DNA from: UBA2991 sp965221735
GTDB taxonomy: Bacteria > Chloroflexota > Dehalococcoidia > Tepidiformales > Tepidiformaceae
DNA: 64,000 bases
Direction of reading: 5' to 3'
Assembly (NCBI GenBank): GCA_965221735.1
Contig: OZ244910.1
Span: 1,550,001 to 1,614,000, forward strand
The notes below the pieces were generated by a model. The model was given only the letters and a program-made list of their open reading frames with translations, searched no databases and had not been told where the DNA came from. Numbering within the stretch: position 1 is the stretch's first letter; every line of letters starts with the position of its first letter. Below, piece after piece: positions 57,263-64,000 of this stretch. A program made the position numbers and the translations under genes.

Positions 57263-58528
57263 CTACTTGCCCCCTCCGATCACCGGCTCCTCCAGCGGCA
57301 CGTAGCCGCCCGCTTGCTGGACCAGCCGCGGCCGCGTGGGGACGCGCTCCGGCTTGTACCCGAGGAACCGCGCCCACAGGTACACGGCCACAGCCGAGAC
57401 GGGGATGTTGATTGCCGCGATGACGAACACGATCCCGCCGCCGAGGTCGCTCTCCGACCACCACAGCCGCTCGAGCGACACCAGGAACAGGTTCACGACC
57501 GCCAGCGGCAGCAGGAACTTCCACGCGAACCCCATGAGCTGATCGATGCGCAGGCGCGGCAGCGTGCCCCGCGTCCAGATGAAGACCATGTAGAAGAGGT
57601 GCGTCTTGGCGATGAAGATGACCCACGGCGGCACCCACTGCTCCAGACCCCACATCGACCAGCCGCCCAGGAAGATCGTCGCCGCGAAGGCCGAGGCCGC
57701 CAGCGCGTAGCCGATGTCCATCCCGTAGAAGAGGCCCCACTTCATGCCGCTGTACTCGGTCAGGTAGCCCGCCACGATCTCCGACTCCGCCTCGGCGATG
57801 TCGGTGGGCGTCCGGTTCAGCTCGGCGCTGACCGCGATGAAGTACACGACGAACGCCAGCGGCTGCATGAAGATGAGCCACAGGTTCTCGTCCTTCTGGA
57901 ACCAGACGATCTCCGGCAGGCTCATCGTGTTCGTGAACACCACCACGCAGAGCAGCATCAGCACGAGCGGCACCTCGTAGCTGACCGACATCGCCACGAT
58001 CCGCATCGCCCCGTAGAGGCTGTACTTGTTGTTCGAGCTCCAGCCCGCGATGAACGCCGCCAGCACCGGCAGCCCCGAGACGGCGATGAAGAAGATGAGC
58101 CCCGCGGGCACGTCCGCGAACACCATCCGCGGCCCGAACGGGATCACCGCGAACAGCAGCACCGCCGGCGCCACGAAGAACACCGGCGCCGCCCACATCA
58201 GCGTGCGGTCCGCCACCTTCGGCGTGAGCGCTTCCTTCTGCAGCAGCTTGAGCGCGTCCGCGACCGGCTGCAGCAGCCCGAACGGCCCCACCCGGTTCGG
58301 CCCCTTGCGCGACTGGATGCGGCCGATGATCCGCCGCTCCCCGTACACCCCCACGAACAACTGCGAGGGCAGCACGAAGATCACGAACGCCGCCACGAAC
58401 CCGATGATCGGCGCCACGATGTACGCCAGCTCGTACGGCGCCACCTTGTCGATCCCCTCGAGGATGACGCGCGACAGGTTCGCCAGATCGCGGAAGTCGT
58501 ACCAGTGGTCGGTCGCGAGGTTGTCCAT
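57263..58528 (-). CDS. nuoH: NADH-quinone oxidoreductase subunit H
   Basis: This 421-residue membrane subunit forms the quinone-binding site with NuoB and NuoD. Signature blocks are YGERRIIGRIQSRKGPNRVGPFGLLQPVADALKLL near the N-terminus (landmark), RTPTDIAEAESEIVAGYLTEYSG in the middle with the conserved Glu-rich loop, and RIDQLMGFAWKFLLPLA. The C-terminal ~30 residues are an extra soluble tail. The ATG overlaps the nuoD stop (TGATG). Confidence 0.95.
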   Translation of the reverse strand: MDNLATDHWYDFRDLANLSRVILEGIDKVAPYELAYIVAPIIGFVAAFVIFVLPSQLFVGVYGERRIIGRIQSRKGPNRVGPFGLLQPVADALKLLQKEALTPKVADRTLMWAAPVFFVAPAVLLFAVIPFGPRMVFADVPAGLIFFIAVSGLPVLAAFIAGWSSNNKYSLYGAMRIVAMSVSYEVPLVLMLLCVVVFTNTMSLPEIVWFQKDENLWLIFMQPLAFVVYFIAVSAELNRTPTDIAEAESEIVAGYLTEYSGMKWGLFYGMDIGYALAASAFAATIFLGGWSMWGLEQWVPPWVIFIAKTHLFYMVFIWTRGTLPRLRIDQLMGFAWKFLLPLAVVNLFLVSLERLWWSESDLGGGIVFVIAAINIPVSAVAVYLWARFLGYKPERVPTRPRLVQQAGGYVPLEEPVIGGGK

Positions 58529-59637
58529 CAGCGATCAATCTCGCCAACGACGATGTCGATCGAGCCGAGCGCCACGATCGCGTCTGCTATCGAGCCGCCC
58601 ACCGTCATCTCCTTGAGCACGCTCAGGTTGATAAGCGAGGGCGGGCGGATGTGGAAGCGGTAGGGCGAGGGTCCCTCGTCGCTGACGAGGTAGTACCCAA
58701 GCTCGCCGCGCGGGCTCTCGATGCGCGCATACGCCTCGCCCGCGGGCGGGCGTAGGGCCAGCGGCACCTCCGTGCTGTGCGGGCCGCCCGGCAGCCCGTC
58801 CAGCGCCTGCTCGACGATGCGCAGGCTCTGGCGCATCTCCTCCAGCCGCACGATGAAGCGGTCGTAGGCGTCGCCCTGGTACCCGATCGGGATGTCGAAG
58901 TCGTACTGCTCGTAGCCGCAGTAGGGGTCCGCCTTGCGGATGTCCCAGGCCACCCCGCTGCCGCGCAGCATCGGCCCGCTCAGCGAGGCGTTGACCGCCA
59001 GGTCCGGCGGAATCACGGCCACGTTCCGCGCCCGCGCCAGGAAGATCTCGTTCCCCGAGAGCAGCCCCTCCCCGTCCGCGATCGTCTCGCGCAGCGGCCC
59101 GATCAAGGCCCGCACGTGCTCCTCGAATCCGTCCGGCAGCTCGAACGCGACCCCGCCGATGCGCATGTAGTTGCACGTCAGCCGCGCCCCGCTCGTCATC
59201 TCGAAGATGTCGAGAATTTTCTCGCGTTCGCGCATGAACCACATGATCGGCGTCTGCCACGCGCCCGTGTCGTTGGCGAAGGCGCCCGCCCCCATGCAGT
59301 GGCTCGCGAGGCGCTGCAGCTCCGCCATGATCACACGGATCGCCTGCCCCCGCGGCGGCACCTCGATGCCCGCCAGCTTCTCCACCGCCAGGCAGTAGCC
59401 GAGATTGTTCGACATGCTGCTCAGGTAGTCCGTCCGGTCGGTGAAGGGGATGTTCTGCGTGTAGGTCCGCTCCTCCGCCAGCTTCTCCATCGAGCGGTGC
59501 AGGTAGCCGATCACCATCTCCGCGTCGATCACGCGCTCGCCGTCGACCGTCGCCTTCACCCGGAACACGCCGTGCGTCGACGGGTGCTGCGGCCCGATGT
59601 TCATCACGAACGGCTCGGACTGGACGATCTCGCTCAT
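58528..59637 (-). CDS. nuoD: NADH-quinone oxidoreductase subunit D
   Basis: This 369-residue 49-kDa subunit shapes the quinone pocket. Start ATG 59637 overlaps nuoC's stop (ATGA). MNIGPQHPSTHGVFR carries the quinone-site His (in GPQHPSTHG). VKATVDGERV, EKLAEERTYTQNIPFTDRTDY and the C-terminal VLGSIDIVVGEIDR-type end are complete. No insert or truncation is seen. NuoC and NuoD are separate genes here, unlike the fused form of some bacteria. Confidence 0.96.
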   Translation of the reverse strand: MSEIVQSEPFVMNIGPQHPSTHGVFRVKATVDGERVIDAEMVIGYLHRSMEKLAEERTYTQNIPFTDRTDYLSSMSNNLGYCLAVEKLAGIEVPPRGQAIRVIMAELQRLASHCMGAGAFANDTGAWQTPIMWFMREREKILDIFEMTSGARLTCNYMRIGGVAFELPDGFEEHVRALIGPLRETIADGEGLLSGNEIFLARARNVAVIPPDLAVNASLSGPMLRGSGVAWDIRKADPYCGYEQYDFDIPIGYQGDAYDRFIVRLEEMRQSLRIVEQALDGLPGGPHSTEVPLALRPPAGEAYARIESPRGELGYYLVSDEGPSPYRFHIRPPSLINLSVLKEMTVGGSIADAIVALGSIDIVVGEIDR

Positions 59638-60158
59638 GTGACCGGCCGTACCGGAGGCTCGGGCTTGGCCGAGGTACCCGCGAATTCGTTGAGGCCCGGC
59701 TGCAGCCCGCCCGGCATCGCGAGGAAGTCCTTGCGTAGTGGGTGCCCCGGATAGCCGTCCCAGAGCAGGATGCGCTGCAGGTTCGGATGCCCCTCGAACT
59801 CGATGCCGAACAGGTCGTACGTCTCCGACTCCTGGATCCACGCCCCCTGCCAGACATCGACCACGCTCGCGACCGACGCGTTCTCGCGGTCGTGCGCCTC
59901 GACCTTGGCGCAGGCCATCTGGTTCCGTTCCAGCGACTGCAGGTGGTAGACCACCTCGAAGCGGTCCCACTGATCCACGCCGCACAGGTTCGAGAGGTGC
60001 TGGAAGTTCGTGTCGGGATCGTCGCGCAGCGCGCGCAGCGCCTCCAGCGCGTGCTCCGCCTTCAGGACGCAGGCCGTCTCCGTCGTATGCGAAACCGACC
60101 CCGGAACCAGCCGCTCCGCCGCCTCCCCAAGCTCCTCGCCCGTCCACCAGCGCGTCAT
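59634..60158 (-). CDS. nuoC: NADH-quinone oxidoreductase subunit C
   Basis: This is a 174-residue 30-kDa subunit of the peripheral arm. Start ATG 60158 overlaps the nuoA stop (TGATG); the longer open frame upstream is antisense shadow. The signature VWQGAWIQESETYDLFGIEFEGHPNLQRILL is followed by YPGHPLRKDF. nuoC follows nuoA directly, without nuoB. Confidence 0.95.
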   Translation of the reverse strand: MTRWWTGEELGEAAERLVPGSVSHTTETACVLKAEHALEALRALRDDPDTNFQHLSNLCGVDQWDRFEVVYHLQSLERNQMACAKVEAHDRENASVASVVDVWQGAWIQESETYDLFGIEFEGHPNLQRILLWDGYPGHPLRKDFLAMPGGLQPGLNEFAGTSAKPEPPVRPVT

Positions 60159-60532
60159 CAGGCGTACTCCAGCGCGCGCTTGCGCCAGGCGTAGAGCCCG
60201 CCCACGACGAACGTCCCCACGAAGATCGCGATCTTCCCCAGCCCCACCAGCCCCGCGTCCTCGAACACGACCGCCCAGGGGAACAGGAACACGATCTCGA
60301 CGTCGAACAGCAGGAACAGCAGGGCCACGTAGTAGAAGCGGAAGTTGAACTGCGTCAGCGCCGACCCGCGCGTGACCATGCCGCACTCGTAGGTGTCTTC
60401 CTTGACCGGATCGGACGGCACTTCCGGCCGGATGTTGACGAACTTGAACGCCCACGACTGCACGATCGCGCCCGCCGGAAAGATGAGCGCGATGATGACA
60501 AGAATGGCGATGTGGCCGTATTCGTGGAGCAC
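60158..60532 (-). CDS. nuoA: NADH-quinone oxidoreductase subunit A
   Basis: This is a ~124-residue, three-helix subunit near the quinone site. TYECGMVTRGSALTQFNFRFYYVALLFLLFDVE contains the conserved Cys loop (ECG) and acidic helix. I choose GTG 60532 (protein starting LHEYGHIAIL) because a TATAGT -10 box at 60573-60578 overlaps the more upstream GTG 60574, which would otherwise give 138 residues; the shorter form also matches typical NuoA length. It is the first gene of the operon. Confidence 0.92.
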   Translation of the reverse strand: MLHEYGHIAILVIIALIFPAGAIVQSWAFKFVNIRPEVPSDPVKEDTYECGMVTRGSALTQFNFRFYYVALLFLLFDVEIVFLFPWAVVFEDAGLVGLGKIAIFVGTFVVGGLYAWRKRALEYA

Positions 60533-60572
60533 GTCCCAGCCGTTTGTGAAATCTCTCGCGAAGACCCGCGGC

Positions 60573-60603
60573 ACTATAGCACGGACGCCCCATCGGGGAC
60601 CAA
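60573..60603 (-). promoter_or_regulatory. Promoter of the nuo operon
   Basis: On the minus strand TATAGT (-10, 60573-60578) is preceded by TTGGTC (-35, 60598-60603) with a 19-nt spacer. The predicted transcript start (~60566) is ~34 nt before the GTG chosen for nuoA. The region is also GC-hairpin rich (60588-60618). Confidence 0.5.
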
Positions 60604-60650
60604 ACAGCGGCCCCCCGCGGGAGCCTCTCTACCCCTCCTTCAAAGAACGC

Positions 60651-62708
60651 TCAGGGCGAGGCGATCACCCACGAAATCGTCACCTGCGACGACAGATCGC
60701 CGTCGCTCACGGTCACCGTCGACAGCACCGAGCCCGCCACGACCGGGTTCCCCACGATCCGGCCCGTATGCGCGACGATCGCCACACCCGCGGGCAACAC
60801 GTCCGCCGACCAGGTGAGCGCGGCGCCCTCGACATCGGCGGCCGCGACCTTGACGTCGACCGGGTCGCCGACCGTGAAGCGTTGCGCCCCCGGGTCCGTG
60901 ATCACCGGCGCCGTGTTGGCTCCCGCCACCAGCGGTCCGGCCACACGCCCGGAGCCCGCTTGGTCGGGGGTCGACGCGGGAACGCCCACGCCGATGACAG
61001 CCGTCGCCCGCGGGTCGGTGCGCGGGTAGGCGCTGTGCCAGTCGAACGCCTCGTACTCGAAGGTGTCGACGCCGGAGAACCCCTCGTGCGGCGTGTACCA
61101 CAGGACCGTGCCCCACAGCGTCAGGCCGGCCGCCGCATCGAGGACTCCGTTGGCCGGCGGCGTCACGATGCGGAAGACGCGCGCCCCCGGGCTGCCGAAC
61201 ACCGCGGCTTCGAGCACGATCTGCACCGCCATGCCGGGCTCCGTCTCCACCGCCAGCGGCTGCGCCACGTAGCCCGGCACAACGCTGATGGCATCCGCGA
61301 TGGCGACGCCGTTATTCGTCTCGTCGGTCTCGACCACGATGTCGTAGGGGTCGGACTCCGCCGCCAGCCGGTAGTTCCCTGGGCTGAGGTCGGACACGTC
61401 CACCCACTGGAACGTGACCGTGGGCTCGTACACGTCCCGCCACCCCTCCGTCACCCCCATGCGCAGGCTGTCGGCGTCCGGCTGGTTGGCGCGGCAGTTG
61501 TCGACAATCGAGTCCTCGTAGGCCTGCTCCCCCGGATTGGGGTGCCGTTCGGGCAGGCTCTCCACGTCCAGCATGCAGAACCCGACCTTGCTCCCCCGCA
61601 GGACCTGGGTCGTCCCCGCCTCGTCCCACAGCGAGTACGACACGATCTCCATGAGGTGGAAGTGGTTATGTCCATCATCCGTCTCGTAGCGCACCGGGGG
61701 CTTGGTGAGCTTCACCCAGTCGCCCGTCGTGGTGCGGACCCGCTGCCACACATCGTGACTCGTCGGATCGGCCGGGTCCGCCAGCTGCGGATTCCCGGAG
61801 AGGTCGAGCGGGCCCTCGCCGAGGTTGGTGACATACCCTTCGAAGCGCAGGACCAGCATCTCCTCCCCATCCCACCACACCACCTCCGGCTCCCCCGAGG
61901 GAACGGGGGGATCGGCCACCAGGTCCGGAAGCAGGAAGACCCGGTCGTTGTCGGCGACGTACAGCTCGGCCGAGCCCGCATGCGCCGAGGCCGTGTAGCC
62001 GGAGCCGGGGATGATCGTTGCCGTGACCCTGCTCGTCTCCTCGACCACGCGGTCGTCCGCGAGCGCCACCGACAGGCTGGTCGTGCGCTCGCCGGCCTCG
62101 AACGTCGCCTTCTCCCGCCCACCGCCCGCAAGCATCGAGCCGCTTTCCGCCATTCCGACGGTCACCGTCAGAGCCCGTCCCGTCTCACCCGTGCGCGTCA
62201 GCCTGAACACCGCGGGCGCCGCCTCCGTCACCAGCCGCGCCCCCGCGACGATGGCCACCTCGGACGGCTCCGCGGCCTCTACTGCTGACCCGCTGGTCCG
62301 CCGCTCTTCCCGCTCCTCGTCGTCCGTGGCGACCGGTCCCGAGCCGGCGGCCCTGCCGCCGTCCGCGCTCGCGGACACGGGGGTGGGCTCCGGCCCGGCT
62401 CGATCGTCCGGCTCGATCACCGCCTGCCGGGCATCCTCCGAAGCGCCTGGAACCGCGCGTGCCTGGTCGCCTCGTCCGGGAAGAAGAAGCACCCCTGCCA
62501 CCACGGCGGCCAGGGCCACGAGCGCCAGGATCCTCACCGGGCCTCGCGATCCCCACCCCGACCGGTCGGGTGATGAGGCGTCCGCATCCGTGCCTGCCTG
62601 GTTGCGGCGGGTGGGAAGAAGCAGCACATCCGCCACCACCGCCGCCAGGGTCGCCAACGTCAGGAGCTTCGCGGCTCGCGATCCCCATCCCGAGCGGTCA
62701 GTTGCCAT
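60651..62708 (-). CDS. Surface protein: lysyl-oxidase-like domain with Calx-beta and Ig-like modules
   Basis: This is a ~685-residue membrane-anchored protein. The N-terminus contains two near-identical units DRSGWGSR + hydrophobic helix (LAAVVADVLLLP and LAAVVAGVLLLP), i.e. a duplicated transmembrane anchor. A Calx-beta-like domain (~150-260) follows. Then comes a lysyl-oxidase-like domain with the copper cluster DDGHNHFHLMEI and a C-terminal part RVDVSDLSPGNYRLA and VETDETNN (~265-470). Last are two cadherin/Ig-type repeats (~480-685). Bacterial proteins of this group may oxidise peptidyl-lysine; the Tyr of the LTQ cofactor cannot be placed with confidence. Start 62708 has GAGG upstream. 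Confidence 0.83.
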   Translation of the reverse strand: MATDRSGWGSRAAKLLTLATLAAVVADVLLLPTRRNQAGTDADASSPDRSGWGSRGPVRILALVALAAVVAGVLLLPGRGDQARAVPGASEDARQAVIEPDDRAGPEPTPVSASADGGRAAGSGPVATDDEEREERRTSGSAVEAAEPSEVAIVAGARLVTEAAPAVFRLTRTGETGRALTVTVGMAESGSMLAGGGREKATFEAGERTTSLSVALADDRVVEETSRVTATIIPGSGYTASAHAGSAELYVADNDRVFLLPDLVADPPVPSGEPEVVWWDGEEMLVLRFEGYVTNLGEGPLDLSGNPQLADPADPTSHDVWQRVRTTTGDWVKLTKPPVRYETDDGHNHFHLMEIVSYSLWDEAGTTQVLRGSKVGFCMLDVESLPERHPNPGEQAYEDSIVDNCRANQPDADSLRMGVTEGWRDVYEPTVTFQWVDVSDLSPGNYRLAAESDPYDIVVETDETNNGVAIADAISVVPGYVAQPLAVETEPGMAVQIVLEAAVFGSPGARVFRIVTPPANGVLDAAAGLTLWGTVLWYTPHEGFSGVDTFEYEAFDWHSAYPRTDPRATAVIGVGVPASTPDQAGSGRVAGPLVAGANTAPVITDPGAQRFTVGDPVDVKVAAADVEGAALTWSADVLPAGVAIVAHTGRIVGNPVVAGSVLSTVTVSDGDLSSQVTISWVIASP
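62463..62699 (-). repeat. Imperfect in-frame tandem duplication, period 132 bp
   Basis: The segments 62598-62699 and 62463-62567 encode the same DRSGWGSR plus transmembrane-helix unit, offset by 44 codons. The repeat lies at the N-terminus of the lysyl-oxidase-like protein and makes two successive membrane helices. Confidence 0.75.
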
Positions 62709-62970
62709 CGAACTGCCTCGCCGCGCCTCCAGGGGCCTGGACGAGTCCCCCCTTGCCATAACCACGCGTCACCCACGCGCCGTTGGACGTATCGCACCGT
62801 AGAGGGCGGTTCGGTGGGGCGTCAAGGAATCAGGAGCGCCATCCCGTGGGGTCACCGCGAGTGCCGCGTCACCCCCGCCCCGACAGGCCCGCACGTCCCC
62901 TCGCCGATCCCCGGTTGCCCGTGCGACTCGTGGGCGTAACATTTCGGCCACCTTCCCGATCAGGGGCCGC

Positions 62971-64000
62971 ATGACCTCCGGCACAGGCAGCGATCTGTAT
63001 CCGCTCGGCGAAGCGCCTCCCTTGGGCGAAGTCCCCAAGCGCATGCACGCCCAGCTCATCCGCGAGTCCCGCTTCGGAGAGCCCCTCCAGGCCTTCGCCC
63101 CCGAGGTCGTCGACATCCCCCCCGTCGGCCCCGACGACGCCCTCGTCTACGTCATGGCCGCCGGCGTCAACTACAACAACGTCTGGGCCGGCCGCGGCGT
63201 CCCCATCGACGTCATCGCCGCCCGCCAGAAGGCCGGCGAGGTCGAGGACTTCCACATCGGTGGCTCCGACGCCTCCGGCATCGTCTACGCCGTCGGCGAG
63301 AACGTCACCAACGTCAAGGTGGGCGATGAGGTCATCATCCACTGCGGCATCTGGAACATTCACGCCCCCTGGGTGACCGCCGGCAACGACCCCATGTACG
63401 ACCCCTCCTACCGCATCTGGGGGTACGAGACGAACTGGGGCTCCTTCTCGCAGTTCACGCGCGTGCAGGCCCACCAGTGCCTGCCCAAGGCCCCCCACCT
63501 CACCTGGGAAGAGGCAGCCGCCCCCACCCTCGTGGGCGCAACCGCCTATCGCATGCTCTTCTCCTGGCCCCCGCACGACGTTCGCGAAGACGACGTCGTC
63601 CTCATCTGGGGCGGCGCCGGCGGACTCGGCACCATGGCCATCCAGCTCGCCGCCCTCCAGGGCGCGAAGCCAATCGCCGTCGTCTCCAGCGAGGAGAAGG
63701 GCGAGTTCTGCAAGCAGCTCGGTGCCGTCGGCTACATCAACCGCAAGAACTTCGACCACTGGGGCCGCCTCCCCGACTGGGAAAACGCCGCCGGCATGGG
63801 CGAGTTCCAGAAGGGCGCGCGCGCCTTCGGCAAGGCCATCTGGGACGTGCTCGGTGAGCGCCGCAGCCCCCGCATCGTCTTCGAGCATCCCGGCGAGGAC
63901 ACCCTCCCCACCTCCATGTTCGTCTGCGACACCGGCGGCATGGTCGTCATCTGCGCCGGCACCACCGGCTACAACGCCGATGTCGACCTGCGCTACCTCT
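62971..64000 (+). CDS. ccr: Crotonyl-CoA carboxylase/reductase, N-terminal part (runs off window)
   Basis: An open frame of 343 codons starts at ATG 62971 and is not closed at the window end. It is a zinc-less medium-chain dehydrogenase fold: GVNYNNVWAGRG (Asn70), the IWGYETNWGSFSQFTRVQ block (Glu153), the Rossmann motif WGGAGGLG and FEHPGE (His306). These Asn/Glu/His residues match the CO2-binding pocket described for Ccr, which reductively carboxylates crotonyl-CoA to ethylmalonyl-CoA with NADPH. Tyr152 sits where Ccr has Phe. It may feed the ethylmalonyl-CoA pathway or supply butyryl-type extender units. Other enoyl-CoA reductases are less likely. Confidence 0.87.
   Translation, partial: MTSGTGSDLYPLGEAPPLGEVPKRMHAQLIRESRFGEPLQAFAPEVVDIPPVGPDDALVYVMAAGVNYNNVWAGRGVPIDVIAARQKAGEVEDFHIGGSDASGIVYAVGENVTNVKVGDEVIIHCGIWNIHAPWVTAGNDPMYDPSYRIWGYETNWGSFSQFTRVQAHQCLPKAPHLTWEEAAAPTLVGATAYRMLFSWPPHDVREDDVVLIWGGAGGLGTMAIQLAALQGAKPIAVVSSEEKGEFCKQLGAVGYINRKNFDHWGRLPDWENAAGMGEFQKGARAFGKAIWDVLGERRSPRIVFEHPGEDTLPTSMFVCDTGGMVVICAGTTGYNADVDLRYL

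Noticed and set aside
60158..60158. Hidden nuoB between nuoA and nuoC
   Set aside because: The two genes overlap (TGATG); there is no room, and no Cys-rich NuoB motif occurs in any frame nearby.

Overview
The window is a high-GC, densely packed bacterial chromosome segment. It has about 60 protein genes, two tRNAs, many 4-bp ATGA or TGATG gene overlaps, and frequent GTG and TTG starts. The genes point to an aerobic, chemo-organotrophic bacterium with a respiratory complex I, P450, Rieske and 2-oxoglutarate oxygenases, a flavin/F420-type oxidoreductase, polyhydroxyalkanoate (PHA) storage and polyphosphate storage. The DnaG zinc site with a C-x3-C spacing, the MftD-like protein and the overall content would fit a Chloroflexota lineage (or a distant actinobacterium-like relative). 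That placement is an inference, because no rRNA gene or other phylogenetic marker is present. No phage, IS element, CRISPR array or rRNA was seen.

Layout. 1-6.3 kb: the end of pyruvate phosphate dikinase, a dGTPase-like gene, a membrane-anchored SH3/CARDB protein and dnaG, all on the plus strand. 6.3-10.7 kb (minus): a HAD phosphatase, a cysteinyl-tRNA-synthetase-type ligase and a double-domain CoA-transferase. 10.9-13.2 kb: a tight four-gene operon of two DUF1538 membrane proteins, a PII-like protein and a CBS protein, which is the best candidate for an undescribed system. 13.2-14.8 kb: two SDR dehydrogenases. 14.9-19.5 kb: an Mre11/Rad50-type operon with two different nuclease-type subunits and one SbcC. 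19.5-21.5 kb: a HigA-type antitoxin with an unusual partner, tRNA-Met and an MftD-like flavoenzyme. 21.6-28.4 kb: TrkH, then a polyphosphate island (ppk1, CYTH/CHAD, ppx). 28.4-31.1 kb: a secreted repeat protein divergent from an OmpR-type two-component system, with a clear paired-repeat operator between them.

31-36.8 kb: esterase, GNAT and a PHA locus. The locus holds a class III synthase PhaC, a PhaE-like subunit, a PadR/PhaQ-type regulator, a divergent phasin and a lipase-like hydrolase. A 26-bp palindrome lies over the two back-to-back promoters. Dodecin and a helical protein follow. 37-44.5 kb: a catabolic or detoxification stretch with P450, PhyH-family dioxygenase, a small membrane protein, tRNA-Lys, a Rieske oxygenase, a luciferase-like oxidoreductase and a DHA2 efflux pump. 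44.6-50.9 kb: a phosphohistidine swivel protein, a zinc-ribbon membrane protein, YaaA, a ThDP enzyme, an alpha/beta hydrolase and a small coiled-coil protein. 50.9-60.5 kb (minus): a complex I operon nuoACDHJK-x-LMN followed by ybeY. It contains the membrane arm plus NuoC and NuoD but none of the iron-sulfur subunits. 60.6-64 kb: a lysyl-oxidase-like surface protein and the start of crotonyl-CoA carboxylase/reductase, which runs off the window.

Links between genes. PhaC, PhaE and phasin store carbon, and Ccr could supply or consume C4-C5 acyl-CoAs. PPK, CHAD and PPX handle phosphate storage. Three genes (response regulator, padR and the 50.6-kb coiled-coil gene) have a -10-like box ending exactly 7 nt before the start codon, which suggests leaderless transcripts. 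All functional calls rest on motif reading of translated sequence, and no database search was possible.
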